Shown: positions 14,776-23,206 of the stretch, one piece after another
Layout of the letters: each line of letters opens with the position of its first letter
How positions within the stretch are numbered: the first letter of the stretch is position 1
From: Candidatus Peribacteria bacterium
Lineage (GTDB): Bacteria; Patescibacteriota; Gracilibacteria; UBA1369; LOWO2-01-FULL-3
DNA length: 39,015 bases
NCBI GenBank assembly: GCA_943358175.1
Contig: CALRGV010000009.1
Location: forward strand, 1-39,015
Direction of reading: 5' to 3'
Notes under the pieces: model-generated
The model's database searches: none
Told to the model about the DNA's origin: nothing
The model's input: the letters and a program-made list of their open reading frames with translations, nothing else
Position numbers and translations under genes: made by a program

Positions 14776-15591
14776 CTACTCCTGACACTCCTCACAATAC
14801 ACTGTCCCTCTTCCTGCGACCACGGTTCTTTTCAAAATGCTCTCACACTTTAAGCATTTTGCACCCCCACGCCCATATACATATAAAAGTTCCTGGTTTT
14901 TACCCTTATAGCCATAAGCATCTTGAAAATCGGAAATGCTGGTTCCACGATTTTTTACACCTTGTTTTAGAGCTTTTATGACTCCTTCAAAAAGACGCCC
15001 CAATTTTTTTTCATTCAATTCCTCCATTCTCACGCCAGGTCTAATTCCCGCATAAAAACATCCTTCATCGGCATAAATATTGCCAATTCCGGCGACTTTT
15101 GATTGGTCCAGAAGCCATTTTTTCACAGAGCCTTTTCGGCCCTTCATCATTTCAATAAAACCACTCACATTCAGATCTCCATTCAACGGCTCCACTCCCA
15201 GTCTTGAAATTCCAGTCACTGCCTCGTACTCGGAAGCTTTACAAATCCAAACTTTCCCGAATTTTCTCACATCGCAAAATCTCAAAGACACTCCATTGAA
15301 ATCAATTCTCGTTCTTTCAAATCTTAAAGGCTCATCTCCAGGGTCGCAAGAAATTATTCTGCCACTCATCCTCAAATGAATAGTCATCACGTAATTATTT
15401 TCAAAAAAAATATTGATGAATTTGCCTCGACGCTCCACCGTTACCACCTTCTTGTCTCTAATAGAAGCCACATTATCCAAGGCACCAATGATAGAATTTT
15501 CATGAGTGCCAACAAGATCAACAAAAAACCGCCCCTTCAAAACAGGCCTCAAATCCGAAACAATGGTTTCGACTTCTGGTAATTCCGGCAT
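14776..15591 (-). CDS. mutM: formamidopyrimidine-DNA glycosylase (Fpg/MutM)
   Basis: 271 residues. Bifunctional glycosylase/AP lyase removing 8-oxoguanine and formamidopyrimidines. The N-terminus MPELPEVETI supplies the nucleophilic Pro2 and Glu3. The helix-two-turn-helix carries QSKVAGIGNIYADEGCF. The C-terminal zinc finger has its four cysteines as CLKC and CEEC at the very end. Together with xth (27023) it provides much of an oxidative base-excision pathway. A TATAAA box (15608-15603) lies just upstream of its start and touches the end of hairpin copy 2. Confidence 0.97.
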   Translation of the reverse strand: MPELPEVETIVSDLRPVLKGRFFVDLVGTHENSIIGALDNVASIRDKKVVTVERRGKFINIFFENNYVMTIHLRMSGRIISCDPGDEPLRFERTRIDFNGVSLRFCDVRKFGKVWICKASEYEAVTGISRLGVEPLNGDLNVSGFIEMMKGRKGSVKKWLLDQSKVAGIGNIYADEGCFYAGIRPGVRMEELNEKKLGRLFEGVIKALKQGVKNRGTSISDFQDAYGYKGKNQELLYVYGRGGAKCLKCESILKRTVVAGRGTVYCEECQE

Positions 15592-15606
15592 AAAATATTG
15601 AATTTA

Positions 15607-15730
15607 TAGAGTTGAATAAAGATGTTAGATACGAGGCGAAGACAGAAAGTTGACCGGAGTGTACGAAGTAAGTACATGAGGATCAACTTTCTGTCTTCAA
15701 CGAAGTAGATAATATCTTTATTCAACTCTA
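15607..15730. repeat. quasi-palindromic hairpin element, copy 2
   Basis: 124 bp. The outer stem is 21 bp (15607-15627 with 15710-15730) with one G-T pair. The inner stem is 16 bp perfect (15638-15653 with 15683-15698). The apical stem is TGTAC/GTACA. Loop sequences match copy 1 at 12579-12700. The right arm contains the ferredoxin stop codon (15728-15730), and the left arm ends in the mutM promoter region. Confidence 0.85.
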
Positions 15731-16009
15731 CATACCTTCAAACTCTACATCTCCATTCACTTTGCACTGACAGCAAAGACGATGCTCTCCATCTTTCATG
15801 CACATCATTTCTAAAGTTTGTTCTTCAGTCTCCTGCACTGGAGCCAAATTTTCTTTACCATTATGAACCTGAATAATGCAAGTTCCGCAAACGCCGTCTT
15901 CACAACCGAAAGCAATCGGCCAGCCATTCTCGCGCACAGCATCTTTCAGCAAACTTCCCTGAGCGGTCTCAATCGTTTCCTTACTATTTTTAAATGTAAC
16001 TTTTGGCAC
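15728..16009 (-). CDS. plant-type 2Fe-2S ferredoxin
   Basis: 93 residues starting at GTG. The cluster ligands are Cys36, Cys41 and Cys44 in FGCEDGVCGTC, plus a fourth in RLCCQC near 80. This is the CX4CX2C...C pattern of plant-type/adrenodoxin-like electron carriers. The redox partner is not obvious; IspG (18675), which needs reduced ferredoxin or flavodoxin, is a candidate consumer, and this link is inference. Two further cysteines (79 and 82) flank the last ligand. It is divergent from gshF. Its stop codon lies within a hairpin element. Confidence 0.93.
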   Translation of the reverse strand: MPKVTFKNSKETIETAQGSLLKDAVRENGWPIAFGCEDGVCGTCIIQVHNGKENLAPVQETEEQTLEMMCMKDGEHRLCCQCKVNGDVEFEGM

Positions 16010-16015
16010 GCGCCC

Positions 16016-16043
16016 ATTATCCTACAACTCAATTAAATTGCAA
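16016..16043 (-). promoter_or_regulatory. promoter of the ferredoxin gene, predicted leaderless
   Basis: On the minus strand TTGCAA (16043-16038), 16-bp spacer, GATAAT (16021-16016), six bases, then the GTG at 16009. This supports the GTG start. Confidence 0.5.
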
Positions 16044-16087
16044 ATTTTTCCCAAATCCAGCAAAATAAAATAACTTAAATCCTTTCC

Positions 16088-18631
16088 ATGAAATGGGATT
16101 TCCCTCAAATTCTCAAAATTTTTTCAGAAGGTGATAATTATCGCTTGTTCAATGAATCAATGCACGGTCTTGAAAGAGAATGTTTGCGTATGGATTATGA
16201 GGGCAGGATCTCTCAGAAAGCGCATCCTGCAGCACTGGGATCTGCTCTGAAAAATCCCCTAATCACTACTGATTTCAGCGAAGCCCAATTAGAACTTATT
16301 AGTCCTCCACGTTCTACGGAAGGAGCGACGGCTGAATATCTGAATAATGTGCACATTTTTATGGCTCAGCGCCTCGATAAGGAATTTTTCTGGCCCTTCA
16401 GTATGCCATGTCTTCTGCCAAAAAATCCTGCCCAAATTCCTTTAGCAAATTATGGGAATTCTTTTGAGGGTAAACGCAAAACTAAGTACCGCCTCGGACT
16501 AAGTCATCGTTATGGACGCAAAATGCAGACCATTTCAGGTACTCATTATAATTTTTCTTTTTCGAAAAGTTTTTGGGAATTTCTCCATCAGAAAATAGCT
16601 CCAAAATCCAATATCCAAAACTTCATCTCTGAGCAATATCTCCACATTGTACGCAATTTTCTGCGCTACAGCTGGTTAAATACTTATCTTTTTGGTGCCG
16701 CTCCGGTAATTGACGAAAGTTATTTGGAGCATAAACCGATTTTTATTTTCCGAAAACCAAAGTATTTAAAAAAACTCGACAGTAAGAGCTATTACGGAGA
16801 ATATGCCTGTTCTTTCCGTATGAGCGAGTTGGGCTATTACAGCAAAGTCCAGACTCAACATGCCGTTTCATTCAACAATCTCAAGGAATACATCGCCGAC
16901 CTTACCAAAGCCATTTCCACGCCCGAGCCAAAATATAAAAAATTTCCGGGCATAAACAACAACATTTTACAGATTGAAGCCGAACATTATTCACGCATTC
17001 GCCCAAAACAGGTTTTACAGACAAAACTCGTAGCACTTGGCACGAAAGAAACTCCACTTGAAGCTCTCAAGGCACGCGGTATTCTTTATGTGGAAGCCCG
17101 CGCCATAGATATAAATCCATATTCGCCAATTGGTTTGGACATTGATCAGCTCGAATTTCTGCATACATTTTTGGTTTATTGTCTTTTTAAACCAAGTCCA
17201 CGAATCGAGGAATGTGAACACTGTCACATCACCGGTAATCAAAATAATGTTTCGATTTATGGTCGCAAGCCGGGACTGACTTTAATCAAAGATTGCAAAG
17301 AATTAGATATGAAAACCTGGGGTCGCGAAATAATAGAGGAGATGATTCCAATCGCCAAATTACTGAATAAAAATTCGAAAGATAAAAATCACCAAAACAG
17401 TTTATTAGCTCAGCTGGAAAAATTGGAAAATCCTTATCTTACCCCATCGGCTAGGATTATCGCTAAGCTACAAAAGCATAAGCAAAGTTTTCTGGAATAT
17501 GGCTTAGAGCTAGCCAAAAGTCATTGCCACCATTTCAAAAAACAAAAACTGAATAAAGAAATCGAAAGTGAATTTGAGGGAATTGCCACGAAGTCGATAG
17601 TGGCTCAAAAGAATCAAGAAATGATCGATGATACTTTTACTGAGGGCTATGAGGATATGGAATTTTCCACTCAGATTTTAATCAAAGAAGCTTTTAAACG
17701 AAAAATAAATGTAGAGATTATCGATCGCAGAGAAAATTTTATAGAACTAAGTAAAGGCGATCATGTCGAATATGTGAAGCAGGCCACCAAAACTTCGCGC
17801 GATTCCTATATCACTTTTCTGATTATGGAGAACAAAAATGTGACTAATCAGGTTTTAAATGCCGGTGGTTTGAGAGTGCCGGCAGGAGAGGCTTTTACTA
17901 GTCCGGAAGCCGCGATTGACGCTTATGAAAAATTTGAAAAAATAAAATCTGTGATCAAGCCGACTACCACGAATCACGGCATTGCGGTTTCTTTTGCCGA
18001 GCCGGGCGATAAAAAATCTTACATAAAAGCCGTACATGAAGCCTTCAAGTTTGGTGCCACGATTTTAGTGGAGGAATTTATTGATGGAGAGGAATATCGT
18101 CTCTTGGTGATCAATGATAAAACTCGCTCAATCGTAAAAAGAATTCCGGCGAATGTCCTTGGCGACGGAATCCATACTATCAAAGAATTGGTTGAGATAA
18201 AAAATGGCGATCCCAAATATTACAAATATTTCAATACTTATACTATCAAATTAGGCGTTGTGGAAGCCGCACATCTCAAATCCCAAGGTCTGAATTTCAA
18301 TAGTACTCCGGCAAAAAACAAACGCATTTTTCTCCGCACAAATTCCAATGTTGGCACCGGCGGTGATCCCATAGAGTGTTTTGAAAATGTTCACAAGAGT
18401 TACAAACTTCTCGCCGAGGAAGCCGCTCTCATCGCCAAAGCAAAAATCTGCGGCGTGGACATGATGATCAAAAACCCGCAAGAAAAAGCACAAGAAAATT
18501 CCAAAAATGCATCCGCCAACTACGGCATCATCGAAATCAATTACAATCCCGCTCTGCAAATGCATCACTATCCAGTCGACAGCGAAGGCAAAAACGTGGC
18601 AGGCGACGTGCTGGATTTATTGGGATTCTAA
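16088..18631 (+). CDS. gshF: bifunctional glutamate-cysteine ligase/glutathione synthetase (GshF/GshAB type)
   Basis: 847 residues. The N-terminal ~470 residues resemble class I glutamate-cysteine ligase: HGLERECLRM (26-35), TDFSEAQLELISPP near 61-74, SGTHYNFSFS near 154-163, and YVEARAIDINPYSPIGLD near 332-349. The C-terminal ~300 residues are an ATP-grasp domain like those of GshF and cyanophycin synthetase: GGLRVPAGEAF, ILVEEFIDGEEYRLLVI, IPANVLGDGIHTI and GIIEINYNPALQMHHYP. The fusion would make glutathione from Glu, Cys and Gly in one polypeptide. A TTAAAT box seven bases before the ATG suggests a near-leaderless mRNA. ispG follows 43 bp downstream with its own promoter. Confidence 0.9.
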   Translation: MKWDFPQILKIFSEGDNYRLFNESMHGLERECLRMDYEGRISQKAHPAALGSALKNPLITTDFSEAQLELISPPRSTEGATAEYLNNVHIFMAQRLDKEFFWPFSMPCLLPKNPAQIPLANYGNSFEGKRKTKYRLGLSHRYGRKMQTISGTHYNFSFSKSFWEFLHQKIAPKSNIQNFISEQYLHIVRNFLRYSWLNTYLFGAAPVIDESYLEHKPIFIFRKPKYLKKLDSKSYYGEYACSFRMSELGYYSKVQTQHAVSFNNLKEYIADLTKAISTPEPKYKKFPGINNNILQIEAEHYSRIRPKQVLQTKLVALGTKETPLEALKARGILYVEARAIDINPYSPIGLDIDQLEFLHTFLVYCLFKPSPRIEECEHCHITGNQNNVSIYGRKPGLTLIKDCKELDMKTWGREIIEEMIPIAKLLNKNSKDKNHQNSLLAQLEKLENPYLTPSARIIAKLQKHKQSFLEYGLELAKSHCHHFKKQKLNKEIESEFEGIATKSIVAQKNQEMIDDTFTEGYEDMEFSTQILIKEAFKRKINVEIIDRRENFIELSKGDHVEYVKQATKTSRDSYITFLIMENKNVTNQVLNAGGLRVPAGEAFTSPEAAIDAYEKFEKIKSVIKPTTTNHGIAVSFAEPGDKKSYIKAVHEAFKFGATILVEEFIDGEEYRLLVINDKTRSIVKRIPANVLGDGIHTIKELVEIKNGDPKYYKYFNTYTIKLGVVEAAHLKSQGLNFNSTPAKNKRIFLRTNSNVGTGGDPIECFENVHKSYKLLAEEAALIAKAKICGVDMMIKNPQEKAQENSKNASANYGIIEINYNPALQMHHYPVDSEGKNVAGDVLDLLGF

Positions 18632-18638
18632 TTTTCTT

Positions 18639-18668
18639 TTGCCTTAAACAAGCCATTTCTGCTAAAAT
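18639..18668 (+). promoter_or_regulatory. promoter of ispG, predicted leaderless
   Basis: TTGCCT (18639-18644), 18-bp spacer, TAAAAT (18663-18668), six bases, ATG at 18675. Confidence 0.55.
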
Positions 18669-18674
18669 CACCTC

Positions 18675-19907
18675 ATGAGAATTAGTACTCCAGCAGTTCT
18701 TGTTGGTGGCATAAAAATTGGCGGCAAAAATCCAATTGTCATTCAATCAATGACCAACACAGATACTTCCGACGCCAAAACCACGGCCAAACAAGCTATG
18801 GAATTAGCCGAAGCCGGTTCGGAAATTGTGCGAATGACTGTAAATACCAATCTGGCCGCGCCCAAAGTCCCTGAAATCAGAAAAATTCTCGACGACAAAG
18901 GATACAAAGCCCTCCCACTCATCGGCGACTTTCATTTCAATGGCCACACTCTTCTAAAAGATTTTCCTAAAATGGCCAAAACTCTGGATAAATATCGTAT
19001 AAATCCGGGCAATGTAGGTTATGGGGATAAACACGAATATAATTTCTCTACAATCATAAAAATCGCCCTCGAAAATAATAAACCCGTGCGCATCGGTGTG
19101 AATTGGGGCTCGCTCGATCAAGATCTTCTCACTGAAATGATGAACAAAAACGCGCGTCTCATAAAGCCAAGATCTGACAAAGAAGTGATCATAGACGCCA
19201 TGGTAGAATCAGCCACTCGTTCCGCCGAAATAGCCGAAAAACTCGGCCTCGCTCAGGACAAAATTATTCTAAGCGTGAAAATGTCCATTGTTCAGGACAT
19301 GATCAAAGCTTACGAACTCCTATCGGCCAGAATGCAGAAAAATAAACATTTATATGCGCTTCATCTGGGGCTTACCGAAGCCGGTGTCGGCATGCAAGGA
19401 TTGGTTTCCAGTTCAGCCGCCCTAGCAATTCTCCTCCAACAGGGAATAGGAGACACTATCAGAATTTCTCTCACGCCTACGCCCACTCAGCCTCGCACTA
19501 AAGAAGTTGAGGCCTGCAAAACTTTGCTCCAATCCCTTGGCTTCCGCTATTTCAAACCCCAGGTCACCAGCTGTCCAGGCTGCGGCCGTACCGATAGTCA
19601 TTTTTTTCAAGAGTTAGCCGAGGAAGTGAATGCTCATGTCACAAAAATCCTCCCAATATGGCAGAAAAAATATCCAAAATCTGCCCAAAAAATAGCCGAA
19701 TTAAAAATTGCCGTCATGGGCTGTGTAGTAAATGGTCCTGGAGAATCCAAGCATGCAGACATCGCTATCAGCCTCCCGGGCCGCATGGAAAAACCCGTTG
19801 CCCCTGTTTACATCAAAGGAAAATTCGTCAAAAGTCTTCAGGGCAAAAAAATCCCCCAGCAATTTATTCAACTGCTGGAGGATTATATTGAAGACAATTT
19901 TTCCTGA
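18675..19907 (+). CDS. ispG: 4-hydroxy-3-methylbut-2-enyl diphosphate synthase (IspG/GcpE)
   Basis: 410 residues. Radical-type iron-sulfur enzyme of the MEP isoprenoid pathway, converting MEcPP to HMBPP. The N-terminal TIM-barrel part shows IVIQSMTNTDT near 20-30 and YRINPGNVG near 112-120. The 4Fe-4S ligands are Cys300 and Cys303 in SCPGCGR and Cys350 in MGCVVNGPGE. It needs an electron donor, for which the nearby 2Fe-2S ferredoxin is a possible but unproven source. The other MEP genes are not in the window. The 3' end lies 6 bp from the convergent htrA gene. Confidence 0.96.
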   Translation: MRISTPAVLVGGIKIGGKNPIVIQSMTNTDTSDAKTTAKQAMELAEAGSEIVRMTVNTNLAAPKVPEIRKILDDKGYKALPLIGDFHFNGHTLLKDFPKMAKTLDKYRINPGNVGYGDKHEYNFSTIIKIALENNKPVRIGVNWGSLDQDLLTEMMNKNARLIKPRSDKEVIIDAMVESATRSAEIAEKLGLAQDKIILSVKMSIVQDMIKAYELLSARMQKNKHLYALHLGLTEAGVGMQGLVSSSAALAILLQQGIGDTIRISLTPTPTQPRTKEVEACKTLLQSLGFRYFKPQVTSCPGCGRTDSHFFQELAEEVNAHVTKILPIWQKKYPKSAQKIAELKIAVMGCVVNGPGESKHADIAISLPGRMEKPVAPVYIKGKFVKSLQGKKIPQQFIQLLEDYIEDNFS

Positions 19908-19913
19908 CCATTC

Positions 19914-21155
19914 TTAGTTCTTGCTCTCTTCCAGCGTCACTATCACTTCCTTCTCCTTGCCCTTGCTTGAGATTTTAAATTTAAGCTTATCTCCAACCTT
20001 CTTTGTGGAAATATAGTGGGCAAGAGTAGTGTCCTTGTCCAATTTGTTGCCATCTACTTCCAGAATAATATCATTCTCCAAAATTCCTGCTTTATCCGCC
20101 GGTGAACCTGGAATAACAGCAAGGTCTTCGGGTTTTTCACCTCTCAAAACCAAAGCTCCATAATCTACATCCAGCTTATTGGCTTCTTTTATTTGATCAT
20201 TGATTCCTATATATCTCACGCCAAGGTAAGCACGTACAATTTTGCCATGCTCTTTTACTGAATCTACAGCGTTTTTTACCAGATTTGCTGGCAGAGAGAA
20301 ACCAATATTATTTGCACTAGCCACGGCTACATTCACGCCAATTACTTTGCCCTGGAGATTCAAAAGTGGGCCTCCGGAATTTCCCGGATTAATTGCCGCA
20401 TCAGTTTGAATTACACCTTCCAATTGTTCTGACATGCCTGCCCCATTTCCGGCTGTAATGGAACGCGATAAACCGGAAACTACACCAACGGAAACCGAAT
20501 TGGTAAATTCCAGCAAAGGATTACCAATCGCGATAGCCGTCTGCCCTACATCTAAATGATCGGAATCGGCAAATTCCAAATATGGTAAATCTTTCGCCTC
20601 AATCTTCATCACCGCTATATCGTTTACAGGATCGGTGGAAATAACTTTCGCCGGATATTTAGTCTTGTTCTCACCTATGAACACCGTGTATTCCGCTTTT
20701 TCATCGGCAACTACATGCTTATTGGTTACAATAAATCCATCTGAAGAAACGATAAATCCGGAACCTCCACCCACATCTTTTTTTTCAGTTCCATTTTGGC
20801 GATATTGTGGAATTTGAAAGTTAAAACCTCCGAAGGGACTTGCGCCACCAAATGGATCCATTCCACCAAAAGGATTACCTGGCGCTTCTTGATAATATTT
20901 TTCCATTACCGGTACATCTTTAGTGATAATTATTGAAACGACCGAAGGTTTGGCCTTTTTTACCGCACCTACCACCAAGGATTCTTGGCTTCCTTCAACA
21001 ATCTGCACTGAATTTTCCTCCTCATTTTTCAAAAGTCCTTCCGGCACCTTTGAATTATTATTTTGCGGTGCAAAACTCATAAAAAGTATTGCTACGATCA
21101 GTGAAGTGACACCGCCGGAAACCGCTCCGACCAAGATTGGATCTTTTTTTTCCAT
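19914..21155 (-). CDS. HtrA/DegP-like membrane-anchored serine protease
   Basis: 413 residues. One N-terminal membrane segment lies near 8-29, so the protease faces outside the cytoplasmic membrane. A linker rich in Gly/Phe/Pro (92-112) follows. The trypsin-like domain has the triad His147 (VTNKHVVA), Asp179 (NDIAVMKI) and Ser260 (INPGNSGGPLL). A single PDZ domain fills about 310-410 (PGSPADKAGILENDIILEVDG). Members degrade or refold damaged envelope proteins. It is monocistronic, convergent with ispG and divergent from dcd, with a recognisable promoter. Confidence 0.96.
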   Translation of the reverse strand: MEKKDPILVGAVSGGVTSLIVAILFMSFAPQNNNSKVPEGLLKNEEENSVQIVEGSQESLVVGAVKKAKPSVVSIIITKDVPVMEKYYQEAPGNPFGGMDPFGGASPFGGFNFQIPQYRQNGTEKKDVGGGSGFIVSSDGFIVTNKHVVADEKAEYTVFIGENKTKYPAKVISTDPVNDIAVMKIEAKDLPYLEFADSDHLDVGQTAIAIGNPLLEFTNSVSVGVVSGLSRSITAGNGAGMSEQLEGVIQTDAAINPGNSGGPLLNLQGKVIGVNVAVASANNIGFSLPANLVKNAVDSVKEHGKIVRAYLGVRYIGINDQIKEANKLDVDYGALVLRGEKPEDLAVIPGSPADKAGILENDIILEVDGNKLDKDTTLAHYISTKKVGDKLKFKISSKGKEKEVIVTLEESKN

Positions 21156-21183
21156 TTTTGATTTGGTTAAATGATAATTTTAA

Positions 21184-21213
21184 TTTATATTCAAGGCGCA
21201 AATTAATTGACAA
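21184..21213 (-). promoter_or_regulatory. promoter of htrA
   Basis: On the minus strand TTGTCA (21213-21208), 18-bp spacer, TATAAA (21189-21184). The leader would be about 22 nt. Confidence 0.5.
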
Positions 21214-21219
21214 AACTCT

Positions 21220-21843
21220 ATGATTCTTTCTGACAAAACTCTTAAGGCTATGCTCGCTTCAGGTGAACTGGTTGTCGCTCCTATTGACGAGAAGTCCATT
21301 CAACCGGCTTCTATTGATTGTCGCCTCGGTGATCACTTTCTATTGGTCGAGGATAACCAAATGGATATTATCACTCTCGATGCAGAGATCAAGTATCGTG
21401 AGATAACTAGCGATTCCATTACAATTCCGCCACATTCATTTCTCCTGGCGACTACACAAGAGTACGTAGAAGTACCGAATAATCTTACAGCTTTTGTTGA
21501 GGGAAGAAGTTCAATCGGTAGAATTGGCTTATTTATACAGAATGCGGGCTGGGTAGACCCCGGTTTTAAGGGCCGAATTACGTTAGAATTGTATAACGCC
21601 GGATCACTTCCGATAAAATTGCAAGCCGGAAAACGCATCTGCCAATTAGTTTTCTGCAGCATGGACCAAGCCGCGGAAAATCCTTACGCAGGTAAGTATC
21701 AAAACCAGAAAGTTACTGTAGGAAGCCGTGTATTTCAGGATAAAGATAGAAATCATGTAGGAATAGAGCAAGAAGCAGCAGTATTGGCGAGCGCACGGCG
21801 CGAGCGCGAGCAAGGCGAAAAATCTGGCTCTGCCAGTTTTTAG
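21220..21843 (+). CDS. dcd: dCTP deaminase
   Basis: 207 residues. Makes dUTP from dCTP, feeding dTMP synthesis by the downstream thyA. Family motifs are QPASIDCRLGDHF (28-40), VEGRSSIGRIGL near 90-101, and GWVDPGFKGRITLELYN near 108-124 with the catalytic Glu. GKRICQLVF and GKYQNQ are also typical. Some members also hydrolyse dUTP; whether this one does is not clear. The last ~20 residues (ASARREREQGEKSGSASF) extend past the usual end and are encoded by a GC-rich repetitive sequence plus an intrinsic terminator, so the tail is probably acquired. thyA begins 26 bp downstream. Confidence 0.94.
   Translation: MILSDKTLKAMLASGELVVAPIDEKSIQPASIDCRLGDHFLLVEDNQMDIITLDAEIKYREITSDSITIPPHSFLLATTQEYVEVPNNLTAFVEGRSSIGRIGLFIQNAGWVDPGFKGRITLELYNAGSLPIKLQAGKRICQLVFCSMDQAAENPYAGKYQNQKVTVGSRVFQDKDRNHVGIEQEAAVLASARREREQGEKSGSASF
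21788..21817 (+). repeat. GC-rich repetitive element inside the dcd 3' end
   Basis: GCGAGCGCACGGC followed by AAGGCGA occurs here and, in the same order, after pnp (from about 2702). Here it is translated as the Arg/Glu-rich dcd tail. Confidence 0.45.
21818..21841 (+). terminator. intrinsic terminator overlapping the dcd stop codon
   Basis: CTGGC/GCCAG around a TCT loop is flanked by AAAAA on the left and TTTTT on the right (one T-T mismatch between). The T-run enters the TAG stop at 21841-21843. It may partly separate dcd from thyA-folA transcription. Confidence 0.6.
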
Positions 21844-21869
21844 CCGCAGCGAGCCTATAAAAAAATATT

Positions 21870-22688
21870 ATGAGACAATATCTCGATCTAGTCCGCGAAG
21901 TCCTGGAGCAAGGTGAAGAAAAAGCCGACCGCACCGGCACCGGTACTATTTCAGTTTTCGGTGCCCAAAAAAAATACGATCTCCGCCAGGGTTTCCCCAT
22001 GGTGACAACAAAAAAGGTGAGTTACGGCGCCATCGTCCGCGAACTTCTTTGGTTTCTCCGCGGCGCCACCAATATCAATGACGATCTTACCCAACACACT
22101 CCCATATGGGATCCTTGGGCAAAAGAAGATGGAGATCTCGGTCCAATCTACGGCTATCAATGGAGAAAATGGGAAAAATTTGAGGAAGATAGAGAACACG
22201 CCGGCCTCTTCAAAAAAACTCACGTTGATCAAATTCAAAATGTCATAGAAACCATCAAAAATAATCCCGATTCTCGTCGCATAATTGTCAGCGGTTGGAA
22301 TGTTTCGGATATTGAAAAAATGGCTTTGCCACCTTGTCACACCCTGTTTCAATTCTATGTAACCAATGGTCGTCTGGATCTTCAATTATATCAGCGCAGT
22401 GCCGATATTGCTCTTGGCGTTCCGTACAATATTGCCAGCTATGCCACGCTTTTGATGATGATGGCCCAGGAATGCAATCTGATTCCGGGGATTTTCGTGC
22501 ATACGATAGGGGACGCGCACATTTATAAGAATCATATCGAAGGCCTCAAGGATCAGCTGACTCGCACTCCACACAAACTTCCCACTCTGACGATCGCTAA
22601 AAAGCCTTTCTGGGAACTAAAATTCGAAGATTTTACTCTGGAAAATTACGAACACGAAAAATTTATCAAATTTCCAATAGCCGTATGA
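21870..22688 (+). CDS. thyA: thymidylate synthase
   Basis: 272 residues. Converts dUMP and methylene-tetrahydrofolate to dTMP and dihydrofolate. The nucleophile is Cys156 in [12 protein letters not shown]. Other hallmarks are [12 protein letters not shown] (20-31), [11 protein letters not shown] near 91-101, [11 protein letters not shown] near 135-145, [19 protein letters not shown] near 173-191 and HIYKNH near 213-218. Its stop overlaps the folA start (ATGATG), so it is translationally coupled to the enzyme that recycles its dihydrofolate product. Dcd supplies the precursor upstream. Confidence 0.98.
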   Translation: MRQYLDLVREVLEQGEEKADRTGTGTISVFGAQKKYDLRQGFPMVTTKKVSYGAIVRELLWFLRGATNINDDLTQHTPIWDPWAKEDGDLGPIYGYQWRKWEKFEEDREHAGLFKKTHVDQIQNVIETIKNNPDSRRIIVSGWNVSDIEKMALPPCHTLFQFYVTNGRLDLQLYQRSADIALGVPYNIASYATLLMMMAQECNLIPGIFVHTIGDAHIYKNHIEGLKDQLTRTPHKLPTLTIAKKPFWELKFEDFTLENYEHEKFIKFPIAV

Positions 22689-23206
22689 TGCATCCAATCT
22701 ACATGATAGTAGCTGTAGACGAGCATCTGGGTATAGGCAAAGCCGGTCATCTTCCTTGGAAACTTCGCAAAGAATACAAATATTTCCGCGATACTACTCG
22801 CAAGACTGAAGACTCAAACAAACAAAACATGGTGATCATGGGCCATCGCACTTGGGATTCTCTCGAACCGGAATTTCGCCCTCTTCCAAATCGCCGCAAC
22901 GTAGTGCTCACTCGCCACGCAGACCTCGCGGTCGACGGCGCTGAAGTTTGTAATTCATTAGATAAGGCTATCGCCTTGGCCGATGAAAAAACTGAAAAAA
23001 TCTTCGTGCTTGGAGGTGGCCAGATTTTCAAGGAATTCATCAATGATCCTCGTCTAACAGGCATTTATCTCACAAAGGTACACCAAACTTTTGACTGCGA
23101 CACTTTCTTCCCTGAAATTCCAGCCACCTTCGGTCAGCCAAAAAAAATCGGCTCCGACGAAGAAAATGGAATTAGTTATGATTTCCTGTTCTACGGTTTT
23201 ATTTAG
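22685..23206 (+). CDS. folA: dihydrofolate reductase
   Basis: 173 residues. NADPH-dependent reduction of dihydrofolate. Visible features are [19 protein letters not shown] at the N-terminus (substrate and Met20-loop region), [12 protein letters not shown] near 49-60, NVVLTR near 72-77, and the nicotinamide-binding [12 protein letters not shown] near 105-116. It is overlapped by the thyA stop and forms the end of the dcd-thyA-folA group. Its last four bases (TTAG) are shared tail to tail with the stop codon of the large repeat protein on the other strand. Confidence 0.97.
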   Translation: MMHPIYMIVAVDEHLGIGKAGHLPWKLRKEYKYFRDTTRKTEDSNKQNMVIMGHRTWDSLEPEFRPLPNRRNVVLTRHADLAVDGAEVCNSLDKAIALADEKTEKIFVLGGGQIFKEFINDPRLTGIYLTKVHQTFDCDTFFPEIPATFGQPKKIGSDEENGISYDFLFYGFI

